DNA from: Roseburia lenta
Lineage (GTDB): Bacteria > Bacillota > Clostridia > Lachnospirales > Lachnospiraceae
DNA length: 64,000 nucleotides
Reading direction: 5' to 3'
NCBI RefSeq assembly: GCF_014287435.1
Contig: NZ_JACOPG010000001.1
Coordinates: 496,001-560,000 of the forward strand
In this document: piece by piece, positions 1 to 8,806 of the stretch
Position numbering within the stretch: the first letter of the stretch is position 1
How the letters are laid out: each line of letters opens with the position of its first letter
Program-made: the position numbers and the translations under genes
The notes under the pieces: model-generated
What the model was told of the DNA's origin: nothing
Seen by the model: only the letters and a program-made list of their open reading frames with translations
The model's database searches: none

Positions 1-1823
1 CCGTCCTGGAAAGAACCGGACTGTGCTACATGGTTGCCCAATACCTCCTGCAAAGCCTTCTGCAATAAGTGTGTTGCAGAATGGTTGCGGCAGATATTCA
101 TACGATTGGTCTTGTCCACAGACAGGGTCACTTCCTGTCCAACCTCGATCATGCCCTGTTCCATATGTCCGACATGACCATACTTGCCTCCGACAAGTTT
201 TACGGTGTCATCTACGATGAACTTGCCGCCATCTGTATAGATCACGCCCTTGTCACCTTGCTGACCACCCATGGTAGCGTAAAATGGTGTCACATCACAT
301 ACGATGGTTCCATTCTCGCCCTCAGCGATGCGGTCTGCAAGTTCAGATACCACCTTGCCCTCGGCATCTTCTTTTGCCGTAGCCAGTACTGTCACCTTAC
401 CGATATCCTCCAACTTGTCGTATCCGGTAAATTCGGATGTGATGGAAAGGTCTACATTTTCAAATACAGATGCGTCTGCGCCCATATAGTTGGTTGCTTT
501 ACGAGCGGCTCTTGCCTTCTGACGCTGTTCTTCCATACAGGCCTGAAATCCTGCTTCATCATAAGAGAATCCCTTTTCTTCCAGGATCTCCTGTGTCAGA
601 TCTACCGGGAATCCATAAGTGTCATACAACTTGAAAGTATTCTCGCCGGAAAGTTCCTTGGATCCCGCTGCGACCATGTCCTGCTCCATCTGTGCTAAGA
701 TGGCAAGACCCTGATCGATCGTTTTATTGAACTTTTCTTCTTCTTCGGTCAGTACCTTGAAGATGAACTCTTTTCTTTCTTCTAATTCCGGATAACCGTC
801 CTTACATTCCTCAATAACCGTATTGGAAAGATTTGCAAGGAAAGAATCCTTGATGCCAAGCATTCTGCCGTGACGTGCTGCACGACGGATCAGACGACGG
901 AGCACATAGCCGCGTCCCTCATTGGATGGCATAACACCGTCAGATACCAAAAATGTTGAGGAACGGATGTGGTCTGTGATCAGACGGATGGAAACATCAT
1001 CCAAGGCATCTACCTGATATTTCTTGCCGCAGAGTTCGCAGATGCGGTCACGGATAGCCTTCATGGTATCAATATCAAATACGGAATCTACATCCTGCAT
1101 AACAACTGCCAGACGCTCCAGTCCCATACCGGTATCAATATTCTTCTGCTCTAACTCGCTGTAGCCACCCTTGCCATCGCCGTAGAACTGTGTAAATACG
1201 TTGTTCCATACTTCCATGAAACGGTCACATTCACAGCCGACCTTACAATCCGGTTTGCCACAGCCGTATTTTTCTCCACGATCATAATAGATTTCAGAAC
1301 ACGGTCCGCAAGGTCCTGCACCATGCTCCCAGAAGTTATCACATTCTCCGGTCTCCGGGTCACGATAAAAACGAGTGATCTTTTCTGCAGGTACACCGAT
1401 CTTTTTGTTCCAGATTTCAAATGCCTCGTCATCCTCTCCATAGATAGATGGGTAGAGACGGTCCGGCTCCATGCCGAGAACCTCTGTCAAGAACTCCCAT
1501 GACCATGTGATCGCTTCTTCCTTAAAGTAATCCCCAAAAGAGAAATTACCAAGCATCTCAAAAAATGTCAGATGGCGTGCTGTCTTACCAACATTTTCAA
1601 TATCTCCTGTTCTTACACACTTCTGACATGTTGTCACACGACGTCTTGGTGGGATCTCCTGTCCTGTAAAATATGGCTTAAGTGGTGCCATACCGGCATT
1701 GATCAGTAATAAACTATTGTCATTGTGTGGTACTAGGGAAAAACTCTTCATGGCAAGATGTCCCTTGCTCTCGAAGAACTCCAAGTACATTCTTCTTAAT
1801 TCGTTTACTCCATACTTCTTCAA
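1..1823 (-). CDS. alaS: Alanyl-tRNA synthetase (3' end outside window)
   Basis: Cytosolic class II synthetase that charges tRNA-Ala. The minus strand reads open from 1823 to the left edge, so only the N-terminal ~607 residues are here; the C-terminal editing/dimerisation part is cut off. Recognisable segments are LVPHNDNSLLLINAGMAP, the ENVGKTARHLTFFEMLGNFS block of the catalytic core, GRGYVLRRLIRRAARHGR, and the start of the editing domain with NHSATHLL near the edge. The start chosen is a TTG at 1821-1823 because GGAGGAAG lies 5 bp upstream and the protein then begins KKYGVNELRRMYLEFF, matching family N-termini. It lies 19 bp downstream of a small membrane-protein gene on the same strand. 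Identification is very secure. Confidence 0.97.
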   Translation of the reverse strand, partial: MKKYGVNELRRMYLEFFESKGHLAMKSFSLVPHNDNSLLLINAGMAPLKPYFTGQEIPPRRRVTTCQKCVRTGDIENVGKTARHLTFFEMLGNFSFGDYFKEEAITWSWEFLTEVLGMEPDRLYPSIYGEDDEAFEIWNKKIGVPAEKITRFYRDPETGECDNFWEHGAGPCGPCSEIYYDRGEKYGCGKPDCKVGCECDRFMEVWNNVFTQFYGDGKGGYSELEQKNIDTGMGLERLAVVMQDVDSVFDIDTMKAIRDRICELCGKKYQVDALDDVSIRLITDHIRSSTFLVSDGVMPSNEGRGYVLRRLIRRAARHGRMLGIKDSFLANLSNTVIEECKDGYPELEERKEFIFKVLTEEEEKFNKTIDQGLAILAQMEQDMVAAGSKELSGENTFKLYDTYGFPVDLTQEILEEKGFSYDEAGFQACMEEQRQKARAARKATNYMGADASVFENVDLSITSEFTGYDKLEDIGKVTVLATAKEDAEGKVVSELADRIAEGENGTIVCDVTPFYATMGGQQGDKGVIYTDGGKFIVDDTVKLVGGKYGHVGHMEQGMIEVGQEVTLSVDKTNRMNICRNHSATHLLQKALQEVLGNHVAQSGSFQD

Positions 1824-1842
1824 CGTATCTTCCTCCGAAACT

Positions 1843-2001
1843 CTATTCTTGAGCAGTTGTATCTTCTGCTACTGTATTTTGCTGCGCATTCTTCGCATTT
1901 TTTCTCTTGGCTAACTTAACGCCAAGCATCGCTCCACATACAGCGATGGCTACCAATATAACGAATAATATCAGATAAGACAAAAAACTGCTTACGATCA
2001 T
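1843..2001 (-). CDS. Small single-pass membrane protein, 52 aa
   Basis: The reading frame runs from an ATG at 2001 to TAG at 1843 and is preceded by AAGGAGG at ideal spacing, so it is very probably translated. The peptide begins with a hydrophobic helix (about residues 5-27, FLSYLILFVILVAIAVCG), followed by a basic patch (KLAKRKN) and an acidic/polar tail ending TAQE. That topology suggests an N-out or N-in bitopic membrane peptide with a short cytosolic tail. It sits immediately upstream of alaS and probably shares its transcript. I do not recognise a family and assign no function; the link to alaS may only be positional. Confidence 0.7.
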   Translation of the reverse strand: MIVSSFLSYLILFVILVAIAVCGAMLGVKLAKRKNAKNAQQNTVAEDTTAQE

Positions 2002-2139
2002 ATCTTATGCCTCCTTATGACATGGTATTTGTAACATTACTATTATATAGAAATCATATCTTCATTTCAAGATGCTCTATCCATTATTTTACTTCTGCCA
2101 ACTTGGTCTTTGCCATTTTTTCTATCGCATCAAAATTCC

Positions 2140-2189
2140 TTGACATAAGTACGAAATCGGACTATGATCTTCCAAGTACGAAATCAGAC
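2140..2189 (+). promoter_or_regulatory. Sigma-A promoter with direct-repeat operator for the MarR/MATE operon
   Basis: TTGACA at 2140-2145 and TATGAT at 2163-2168 are separated by exactly 17 bp. A 16-bp direct repeat, AAGTACGAAATCGGAC at 2147-2162 and AAGTACGAAATCAGAC at 2174-2189 (one difference, 27-bp period), fills the spacer and the initial transcribed region. This is where an autorepressor would block polymerase, so the MarR protein encoded just downstream is the likely ligand (inference). Confidence 0.75.
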
Positions 2190-2206
2190 TTAAGGAGTGA
2201 TCTACG

Positions 2207-2674
2207 ATGCAAAATTCATCTATAACCATGAATACTGCTCTCAAAGAATACAATCGCATCTTTCGGGAGATCAATTTAATTTATCAGGAAACTGCGCAAA
2301 GCCTTGGACTTTCCCACAGTGCCTTTGATATCTATTATGCCATCTGCCAGTTGGGCGACGGCTGCCGTCAAAAAGATATTGCAGACCATACCTTCCTTTC
2401 CAAACAGACCATCAACTCCACCATTCATCAGATGGAAAAAGACGGACTGATTACCCTGCGTCCGGGCAAGGGACGTAGTAGAAACATCTATCTCACCCCA
2501 CTCGGTCAGGACATCATTTATGCAAAAATACGTCCTGTCATCGACTGTGAGAACCGCTCCTTCGATACCATGACACCCGCGGACGCAGAAGTCCTGCTCC
2601 AATCAAGTAACACCTATATTTCGCATCTGCGCGCCGCTTTTTCAGATCTATTAGGAAAGGACACGAAACAATGA
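2207..2674 (+). CDS. MarR family transcriptional regulator
   Basis: A 155-residue winged-helix repressor. Seen: a helical N-terminus, the HTH segment around residues 60-90 (GCRQKDIADHTFLSKQTINS), then the wing (GLITLRPGKGRSRNIYLTPLGQ). These are typical MarR features and the length fits the family. The ATG at 2207 follows AAGGAG by 9 bp. It overlaps the downstream MATE gene by 4 bp (ATGA), implying translational coupling, and lies behind a promoter with a direct-repeat operator. Family knowledge suggests it represses its own operon and is released by a toxic small molecule exported by the pump; the ligand cannot be predicted. Confidence 0.93.
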   Translation: MQNSSITMNTALKEYNRIFREINLIYQETAQSLGLSHSAFDIYYAICQLGDGCRQKDIADHTFLSKQTINSTIHQMEKDGLITLRPGKGRSRNIYLTPLGQDIIYAKIRPVIDCENRSFDTMTPADAEVLLQSSNTYISHLRAAFSDLLGKDTKQ

Positions 2675-3999
2675 AGATTCAACTTTCAGAACATTTTACT
2701 TATAGCAAATTACTCCGTTTTACATTTCCATCCATCATCATGATGATCTTTACCTCTATCTATAGTGTCATTGATGGATTATTTGTATCAAACTTTGCCG
2801 GCAAGACCGCCCTTGCCGCCATCAATATCATCTATCCTTTTATCATGGCTGTCGGGGCACTCGGCTTCATGATGGGAACCGGCGGCAGCGCTCTCGTCGG
2901 CAGACTGCTTGGTGAGGGAGAAAAAGAAAAAGCCAACAAGACCTTCTCCCTCATTGTATATACGACAGCCATAGCAGGCATTCTCCTGTCCGCTCTGGCT
3001 TTTCTTCTGGTTCCAACAGTATCCAGACTCTTTGGAGCCTCCGGACAGTTACTGGATTACTGCATTTTATATGGAAGAATCTGCTTTCTCTCCATGCCCT
3101 GCTTTATGTTGCAGAATGTTTTCCAGTGTTTCTTTATTACTGCTGAAAAGCCGCGACTCGGACTAGACGTCGTCCTGTCTGCCGGCATCACCAACATGGT
3201 TTTAGACTTTTTGTTTGTCGCTGTTTTCGGACTTGGTTTAAAAGGTGCTGCGATTGCAACCGTCTGCGGCGAGATTATTGGCGGACTGGTTCCTATCCTG
3301 TATTTTGCTGGAAGAAATCACAGTCTTCTACGCTTGGGACGGACTTCTTTTGATGCCGGATCCATTCTAAAGACCTGCACCAATGGTTCCTCCGAACTTA
3401 TGACAGAACTCTCCTCCTCCGTCGTTACTGTACTCTACAATACGCAGTTGATGAAGATTGCCGGAGAAAATGGTGTTGCTGCTTATAGTACGATCATGTA
3501 TGTCAACTTCATCTTTGTAGCCATATTTTTAGGATACTCCCTCGGCAGTGCGCCGATCATCAGTTTCCATTATGGTGCCGGTAATCACGACGAACTCAAA
3601 AATATGCGCAAAAAAAGCCTGCGTCTCATCGCAGTCTGGGGCATCGGCATGACCATTATTTCCCATATCTTCGCCCTGCCTTTTGCCCGCTTCTTCGTAG
3701 GTTACGACTCCGAACTTTTAGCCATGACTATACACGGATTCCGCATCTATGCCTTTGTATATCTGCTTAACGGCTTTAACATATTCGGATCTTCCTTCTT
3801 CACAGCGCTGAACAACGGCATGGTCTCTGCTACTATATCCTTTCTGCGCACGCTTGTATTTGAAGTCATCTGCATTCTGCTTTTGCCGGTCTACTTTGGC
3901 ATCGACGGTATCTGGTCTGCCGTATTAGTCGCCGAAGCACTTGCTTTGTGTGTGACCAGTTTCTTTCTTATCACAAAAAGATCCCGCTATCACTACTGA
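2671..3999 (+). CDS. MATE family multidrug efflux transporter
   Basis: A 442-residue polytopic membrane protein with about twelve hydrophobic segments. It begins near SKLLRFTFPSIIMMIFTSIYS and has the MATE hallmark of an early SVIDGLFVSNFAGKTALAA loop and the GTGGSALVGRLLGEGE motif around residues 70-90; the second half repeats the fold. MATE proteins export cationic drugs or metabolites using a Na+ or H+ gradient. The start ATG overlaps the MarR stop, so the two form a regulated pump operon. A bidirectional hairpin terminator ends the transcript at the stop codon. The substrate is not predictable from sequence. Confidence 0.94.
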   Translation: MKIQLSEHFTYSKLLRFTFPSIIMMIFTSIYSVIDGLFVSNFAGKTALAAINIIYPFIMAVGALGFMMGTGGSALVGRLLGEGEKEKANKTFSLIVYTTAIAGILLSALAFLLVPTVSRLFGASGQLLDYCILYGRICFLSMPCFMLQNVFQCFFITAEKPRLGLDVVLSAGITNMVLDFLFVAVFGLGLKGAAIATVCGEIIGGLVPILYFAGRNHSLLRLGRTSFDAGSILKTCTNGSSELMTELSSSVVTVLYNTQLMKIAGENGVAAYSTIMYVNFIFVAIFLGYSLGSAPIISFHYGAGNHDELKNMRKKSLRLIAVWGIGMTIISHIFALPFARFFVGYDSELLAMTIHGFRIYAFVYLLNGFNIFGSSFFTALNNGMVSATISFLRTLVFEVICILLLPVYFGIDGIWSAVLVAEALALCVTSFFLITKRSRYHY

Positions 4000-4016
4000 T
4001 AGCAGGATCTTTTCTT
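3976..4016. terminator. Bidirectional Rho-independent terminator between MATE and rnhA
   Basis: Arms 3976-3992 and 3997-4013 pair almost perfectly (AAAAGATCC, one mismatch, GCTATCA) around a 4-nt loop, with A-rich and T-rich flanks suitable for both directions. It contains the MATE stop codon and ends at the stop side of the convergent rnhA. Confidence 0.88.
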
Positions 4017-4531
4017 TAAAATGGCAGAGCCATCTGTTTTTCATCTGCAGCAATGAGTGGCACATCATCTAATAAATATGCTTCCGGCTGGTCTGCCGCA
4101 CTGGTTGCGAGTTGATCGCACCGCTCATTCTCCGGATGTCCGTCATGACCTTTGACCCAGACAAATTGCACCTGATGTGGTGCTTTTGCCTCTAAAAGAG
4201 TTTTCCAAAGATCGACATTTTTGACCGGCTTCTTATCTGATTTCACCCAGTTCTTTTTCAGCCAATTGTCGACCCAATGCTGGTTAAAGGCATCCACAAC
4301 ATACTTGGAATCAGAATAAATGGTCACCTGACAAGGCTTGTTGAGTGCCTGCAAAGCACGGATAACGCCCAGAAGTTCCATTCGGTTATTGGTTGTCTTC
4401 TTGTAGCCACAGGACAATTCCTTTTCATGCAGATTTCCCGCACTGTCTCTCACCTGTAAGATCGCACCATAGCCTCCCGGTCCATCAGGATTGCCTCTTG
4501 CTGCGCCGTCTGTAAAAATTGTAACATGCAT
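4016..4531 (-). CDS. rnhA: Ribonuclease HI
   Basis: Degrades the RNA strand of RNA-DNA hybrids in the cytosol (R-loops, primers). At 171 residues it is slightly longer than E. coli RNase HI because of an acidic C-terminal tail. The catalytic framework is complete: TDGAARGNP near the N-terminus (Asp), NNRMELLGVIRAL (Glu), TIYSDSKYVVDAF (Asp) and the late KGHDGHPENERCDQLA loop (His/Asp). The basic handle KKNWVKSDKKPVKN is present. It is the last gene of a leftward cluster, 11 bp after the metallo-hydrolase, and ends at the shared terminator with MATE. Confidence 0.95.
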   Translation of the reverse strand: MHVTIFTDGAARGNPDGPGGYGAILQVRDSAGNLHEKELSCGYKKTTNNRMELLGVIRALQALNKPCQVTIYSDSKYVVDAFNQHWVDNWLKKNWVKSDKKPVKNVDLWKTLLEAKAPHQVQFVWVKGHDGHPENERCDQLATSAADQPEAYLLDDVPLIAADEKQMALPF

Positions 4532-4542
4532 TTTCTTTTCTC

Positions 4543-5295
4543 CTAATTCAAGTCAAATATGATATTCTCCCGGTCAATATCCACAACCTTTTGTGAAAGT
4601 CCTACCAGTTCCGGTCTGCGCTTGAAGCGGTCGATCAGGTCATACTGCTTCCACATATGCATCGGGAATACCAGATCCACATCCATATTTTTAAGGAAAT
4701 ATTCCATGCCCAGATAATAGGCATCCCCCAGACGCGGATCCAAAACCACAAATGCCAGATCAATGTGACGGTTCTTGATGCGGTTCAGCTCACGCTTGTA
4801 GGCATCCCCGTAAGTCTTGGTGTAAAGTTCGCCTTCCATACCGGAATTCCACCAGTGCAGATCGCCTGCATGATAAATACTAAGTCCTTCTGCCTGCACC
4901 AGATATGCCACGCCTGCATCCGTCGAGCGCAGCGTCTCTACCACCAGATCGCCGATCTCATACTTCTCGATAACCGATACAAAATGGATCTGCTTTTTGA
5001 TCTCCGGGTCAAAGCCATTTCGTAAAAGATATGCTCGTCCCAAGCGGATATCCTTGGAAAAAATATAACTGATCTGCGAATATTTTTCCCGCCAGCGCAA
5101 GACCTCCAGAGAAAAATGATCCTTGTGGCTGTGGCTGGCAAAGACATAAATATGCTTATTCGCATCCAGTTCCGGCATCTTTCCCTCAAAGTGCACTGTC
5201 TCTACGGCTTCCTTGGGGAAATAGTCAAAGACCAGAATGCTCTTATCCAGTTCCACTACAAAACACGAGTGCCAAACATAAGTAACCCGTAACAT
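4543..5295 (-). CDS. MBL-fold metallo-hydrolase
   Basis: A 250-residue metallo-beta-lactamase-fold protein. The N-terminal VTYVWHSCFVVE strand leads to the metal-binding motif SHSHKDH (around residues 54-60), followed by STDAGVAYLV, YHAGDLHWW and a C-terminal PMHMW histidine motif. This arrangement resembles UlaG/YcjY-like or UPF0173-type hydrolases rather than lactamases. The ATG at 5295 follows AGAGGAC at good spacing. It lies between the MTA/SAH deaminase and rnhA in a tightly packed leftward cluster. The substrate is unknown; the neighbours suggest a nucleotide-related or phospho-ester substrate, but that is only contextual. Confidence 0.85.
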   Translation of the reverse strand: MLRVTYVWHSCFVVELDKSILVFDYFPKEAVETVHFEGKMPELDANKHIYVFASHSHKDHFSLEVLRWREKYSQISYIFSKDIRLGRAYLLRNGFDPEIKKQIHFVSVIEKYEIGDLVVETLRSTDAGVAYLVQAEGLSIYHAGDLHWWNSGMEGELYTKTYGDAYKRELNRIKNRHIDLAFVVLDPRLGDAYYLGMEYFLKNMDVDLVFPMHMWKQYDLIDRFKRRPELVGLSQKVVDIDRENIIFDLN

Positions 5296-5314
5296 AATCT
5301 GTCCTCTTTCTTCT

Positions 5315-6613
5315 TTATTTCATACGCCCGATAACGGCATTCGCCTTGGCGTAGATCTCTTTTGGATCAAAACCAATCTCAAACTGTCCGTTTTCATAAA
5401 GAATCCGTCCGTTTACCATAGTCATGATCACATTCTGCTTGCTGCCACTGTAAACGATATTCTTTGCAATATCATTTTCCGGCTGCATATTAGGCTGCAT
5501 CAGATCGATCATGATAATGTCTGCCTTCTTGCCCACGGCAAGACTATCGCAATCCGCCAGTCCCATACACTGCGCGCCTGCCGCCGTTGCCATATAAAGT
5601 ACCTCTTCTGCCGGGACACAAGCCGCATCCTGCTCCTTTACCTTGGCAAGTGCTGTTGTAAGGAACATTTCCCGGAACATATCCAGACAATTATTGCTTG
5701 CCGGACCATCTGTTCCGATGGCAAGCGCGATCCCCTCATCCAGATAACGCTTGATCGGTGCAATGCCGCTGGCAAGTTTTAGGTTGGATGCCGGATTGGT
5801 CACCGCGGTCAGCTGCCGCTTCTTAAAGATCTCAAAATCGCCATCCTCCATATGGATGCAATGATAGCCGCCACCGCCGTAAGTATACATACCCAGGGCA
5901 TCCGTCAGACCGGTCGGTGTCATGCCCCATCTTTCCTTACATTCTTTTACCTCAAGTGCCGTCTCGGCATTGTGTAAAAAGACAGGAGATTTGACCTTAT
6001 TGGCAAGTGCCGCCAGTCCCTCCATACGGTCTCTTGAAGTCGTATATTCCGCATGAAAACCAAGGATAAAGGAAGCCAGTTCTCCCATCTCATTTACGCG
6101 GTAATAGTCTTCTTCCAGTTCTTCCAGACTGCTGGAAAAGTTATTAAAGCCCGAGGTCTGCACCGTCCGGAAACCGCAATCGATCGAAGCCTTGGCATTT
6201 GACTCCGGGAAGAAATACATATCAAAATTCGCGGTGATTCCGCTCGTCAGATATTCCATGATACCCAAAATATCCAGCCAGTAAATATCATCTGCCGTCA
6301 GTTGTCCCTCCCTTGGAAAAACTGCCTCATTTAACCAGCGCTGTAAGGGCAGGTCGTCTGCATAAGAGCGCAGGAAGGTCATTGCCGTATGCGTATGCGC
6401 ATCCTTAAATCCCGGCATCAAAAGATTGCCTTTGGCATCGATCTCACGATCCCAGATCACGATCTCGTCCCCTGAAAAGACATGCGACAGATCCTTGCCA
6501 TCCCCAATATAGCAGATTGCATTGTCCCTGACCCACAATTCCCCTTCTTTGATCTCAAAGCCGTGCCCCTGTCCCGGCAAGAGCATCTTTGCATTGTAAA
6601 AACGTATATTCAT
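5315..6613 (-). CDS. mtaD: Amidohydrolase: 5'-methylthioadenosine/S-adenosylhomocysteine deaminase-like
   Basis: A 432-residue metal-dependent amidohydrolase (TrzN/ATZ/MtaD branch). Visible metal ligands are the DAHTHT motif after LLMPGF, FHAEYT, the HNAE segment, CIHMED, and GTDGPASNN for the final aspartate. The composite beta-sandwich at both termini is intact, ending in GKKADIIMIDL and MVNGRILYENGQ. Family members deaminate MTA, SAH or adenosine to the inosyl form. The location directly after purine nucleoside phosphorylase supports a nucleoside-salvage role. The precise substrate (MTA, SAH, or another amino-purine) is not fixed by sequence, hence moderate confidence in the gene symbol. 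Confidence 0.82.
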   Translation of the reverse strand: MNIRFYNAKMLLPGQGHGFEIKEGELWVRDNAICYIGDGKDLSHVFSGDEIVIWDREIDAKGNLLMPGFKDAHTHTAMTFLRSYADDLPLQRWLNEAVFPREGQLTADDIYWLDILGIMEYLTSGITANFDMYFFPESNAKASIDCGFRTVQTSGFNNFSSSLEELEEDYYRVNEMGELASFILGFHAEYTTSRDRMEGLAALANKVKSPVFLHNAETALEVKECKERWGMTPTGLTDALGMYTYGGGGYHCIHMEDGDFEIFKKRQLTAVTNPASNLKLASGIAPIKRYLDEGIALAIGTDGPASNNCLDMFREMFLTTALAKVKEQDAACVPAEEVLYMATAAGAQCMGLADCDSLAVGKKADIIMIDLMQPNMQPENDIAKNIVYSGSKQNVIMTMVNGRILYENGQFEIGFDPKEIYAKANAVIGRMK

Positions 6614-6672
6614 TCCCCTAAATATCCTTTCTCCTATTTTATCGGATCCTTAAATCCCCACCGGATCCGTCC

Positions 6673-7509
6673 TTATTTACCCGCTTCATGCATATGACCG
6701 ATGGCACAGGTCACAAGTGCAGAAAAATCACGCTCAACCATCTTACCGGCTTCAATCACTTCTTCCTCTGTCAGAGGGTGTGGTGAAATCCCTGCCGCCA
6801 GATTGGAAATGCAGGAGATTCCAGCGATCTTCATGCCCATATGATTGGCAGCGACGGCTTCGCAAGCTGTACTCATACCTACAGCATCTGCCCCCAAAAC
6901 GCGACACATACCGATCTCCTGCGGCGACTCATAATTTGGTCCCGGCAACTGGATATAAGTACCCTCCCGCAAAGGAATATCCAACTGACAGGCGGACTTG
7001 CGGATGATCTGCTGCAAGTCTTCATCATAGATATGGCTCATATCCGGGAAGCGATTTCCCAATTCTGCGATATTGGCACCGCGCAGCGGCGATGGCACAA
7101 AGGTCGCGATCTGCCCGGTGATCATCATCAGATCTCCCGCAGAAAATCCCTGTCTGATACCGCCTGCTGCATTGGTCAAAAATAAGATTTCTGCCCCCAT
7201 CATCTTCATCAGACGGATCGGCAGCACCACATCCGTCATATCATAGCCCTCGTAATAATGCACACGTCCTTGCATGGCAACGATCGGCACCCCCTCAACA
7301 TAGCCAAAGACAAACTGTCCGACATGTCCCGGTGCTGTCGATACCGGAAATCCCGCAATATCCCCATAAGGGATCTGCTCGACCACTTCCATTTTGCTGG
7401 CATAATTACCTAGCCCGGAGCCAAGTACCAATGCTATTTCCGGGGTAAACGGAATACGCGCACGGATACTTTCATAGCAGGCACATAGTTTTTCATATAC
7501 TGGATTCAT
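6673..7509 (-). CDS. punA: Purine nucleoside phosphorylase (trimeric type)
   Basis: Phosphorolysis of inosine/guanosine to base plus ribose-1-phosphate. The protein shows the trimeric PNP signatures: ALVLGSGLGNYA near the N-terminus, the phosphate/ribose region GRVHYYEGYD, LTNAAGGI, LPGPNYESPQEI, GMSTACEAVAANHMG and the base-binding segment CISNLAAGI. A longer open frame exists upstream to 7560, but the ATG at 7509 is preceded by GGAGGAGAAGGG, and gives 278 residues, the normal family length. It is the first gene of the leftward cluster with mtaD, the metallo-hydrolase and rnhA, and follows the terminator of the upstream gene. Confidence 0.94.
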   Translation of the reverse strand: MNPVYEKLCACYESIRARIPFTPEIALVLGSGLGNYASKMEVVEQIPYGDIAGFPVSTAPGHVGQFVFGYVEGVPIVAMQGRVHYYEGYDMTDVVLPIRLMKMMGAEILFLTNAAGGIRQGFSAGDLMMITGQIATFVPSPLRGANIAELGNRFPDMSHIYDEDLQQIIRKSACQLDIPLREGTYIQLPGPNYESPQEIGMCRVLGADAVGMSTACEAVAANHMGMKIAGISCISNLAAGISPHPLTEEEVIEAGKMVERDFSALVTCAIGHMHEAGK

Positions 7510-7560
7510 CCCTTCTCCTCCGCTTTCCATCTTCTTCAAATTTACTTCTAAGTCTAACAT

Positions 7561-7590
7561 AAAAAAAGAAGCCGGGCAATACTGCCCGAC
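7561..7590 (-). terminator. Rho-independent terminator after the DUF5692-like gene
   Basis: Leftward reading gives GTCGGGCA, a 4-nt loop, TGCCCGGC, then TTCTTTTTTT: an 8-bp GC-rich stem with a U tract. It lies 37 bp past the stop of the membrane-protein gene and before PNP. Confidence 0.9.
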
Positions 7591-7626
7591 CTCTCGTCAT
7601 ACTTATCGTATCTTATACAAAGTAAA

Positions 7627-8736
7627 TTACTTTGCTGCTCTTGCCATAGCCTGCTCGTAATCTCTTGTACCAACCCAGATATCGTTCTTGTATGGGTTCT
7701 TCTTCTGCTCGATAGATCTCTTGATGATAACAGAGATGCAGATTACGTTTGCTACAAGTGCAAGGATTGAGACAACACCCTGTGCTGTTGGGTTTGCTGT
7801 GATTCCCATGTCAGCGATAACTTCGTTAGAAGTATTTACGCCACTGTTGTAAACAGCGATTGCCTTGTCATAAAGATCAAGTGCTGAGTAACCCTTTGCT
7901 GCTGCTCCACCGTAAACAGATGGAAGAACTGAGAAAGTCTTGCTCAACTGGAACAATGGGAATACCTGAGCGAACATACACCAGATTGCAAGTGTGTTAG
8001 CACGGTTCTGAATCCAACCACCCTTGTTCCAAAGTGCGTTAGCAAATGTAGGAGCAAGAAGAAGTGCAACACCACAATACCATGTATGTGTAGGTAAGTT
8101 AGCATATGTATACTGGAAGTTCCAAATATCGTATGCAACGATGAACCATACAGTCATATCAGGCCACAACATATCTTCTGTGTTCTTGTCCTTTGATGAG
8201 TAGATTCCCCACCAGCCTGTCATACAGAAGATGTTGATGAGACCAGCGATAGCGTTGAGTACGTTCCACCATCCACCATAAAGGAATACACCTTCGTTGG
8301 ATGCCCACCAAGCACCTGAAAGGTCGCCTGTGATTGCGAAAGCATGTACTGCTGACTCAAGGTCAGAAACAACTGCGATCATGATGTTGGCTGCTACGAT
8401 CAACCATGGGAATGGCTTGAACCAATCTTTGGCACCAATGCCCCACTTGTACTTGATCATCATGAAGCCGACACATCCGATATCTGCTGCATAGAGTTTG
8501 AAGTAATGGAACCATCCATCCATGTACTCCATAGTTGTATTGGATGCACCGCCAAATGCGCCTAAATGCATACCAATAAAGTAAACTGTCAGAATGATTG
8601 GAATGATAACGAAAATTAAAATTCCGCCGGCCTTTGTACGACGACCAATCTCATTCATGATAATGAGTCCTGCAAACACAAGTACCCAGCCTAAAAGCTG
8701 TGTAGCAGATGTGCTGCCGTAAATCTGAAACAACAT
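7627..8736 (-). CDS. Polytopic membrane protein, DUF5692-like
   Basis: A 369-residue integral membrane protein with roughly eight to ten hydrophobic helices and an unusual number of tryptophans (for example GAWWASNEG, YGGWWNVLN, MTGWWGIYSS). It resembles the family I know as DUF5692 from gut Firmicutes; there is no established biochemical role. Codon usage looks optimised (repeated aac, aag, gct, gtt choices) compared with its neighbours, hinting at high expression. It has its own near-consensus promoter, a leader with a small hairpin (TGAGG/CCTCA), AGGGAGG ribosome-binding site, and a strong terminator, so it is a monocistronic unit. Function not assigned. Confidence 0.8.
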   Translation of the reverse strand: MLFQIYGSTSATQLLGWVLVFAGLIIMNEIGRRTKAGGILIFVIIPIILTVYFIGMHLGAFGGASNTTMEYMDGWFHYFKLYAADIGCVGFMMIKYKWGIGAKDWFKPFPWLIVAANIMIAVVSDLESAVHAFAITGDLSGAWWASNEGVFLYGGWWNVLNAIAGLINIFCMTGWWGIYSSKDKNTEDMLWPDMTVWFIVAYDIWNFQYTYANLPTHTWYCGVALLLAPTFANALWNKGGWIQNRANTLAIWCMFAQVFPLFQLSKTFSVLPSVYGGAAAKGYSALDLYDKAIAVYNSGVNTSNEVIADMGITANPTAQGVVSILALVANVICISVIIKRSIEQKKNPYKNDIWVGTRDYEQAMARAAK

Positions 8737-8806
8737 AATTACATTCCTCCCTTACTTGTATTTATACGTTGTTCTATCTTGAGGACTTATCCCTCATTTC
8801 GTTATG

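Noticed and set aside
69..698. Long plus-strand frames at the left edge
   Set aside because: They are shadows of alaS, which reads open on the minus strand across the same bases with clear synthetase motifs.
2147..2189. CRISPR-like repeat near 2.15 kb
   Set aside because: Only two copies of a 16-bp unit with a 27-bp period, located in a promoter; no array or cas genes.
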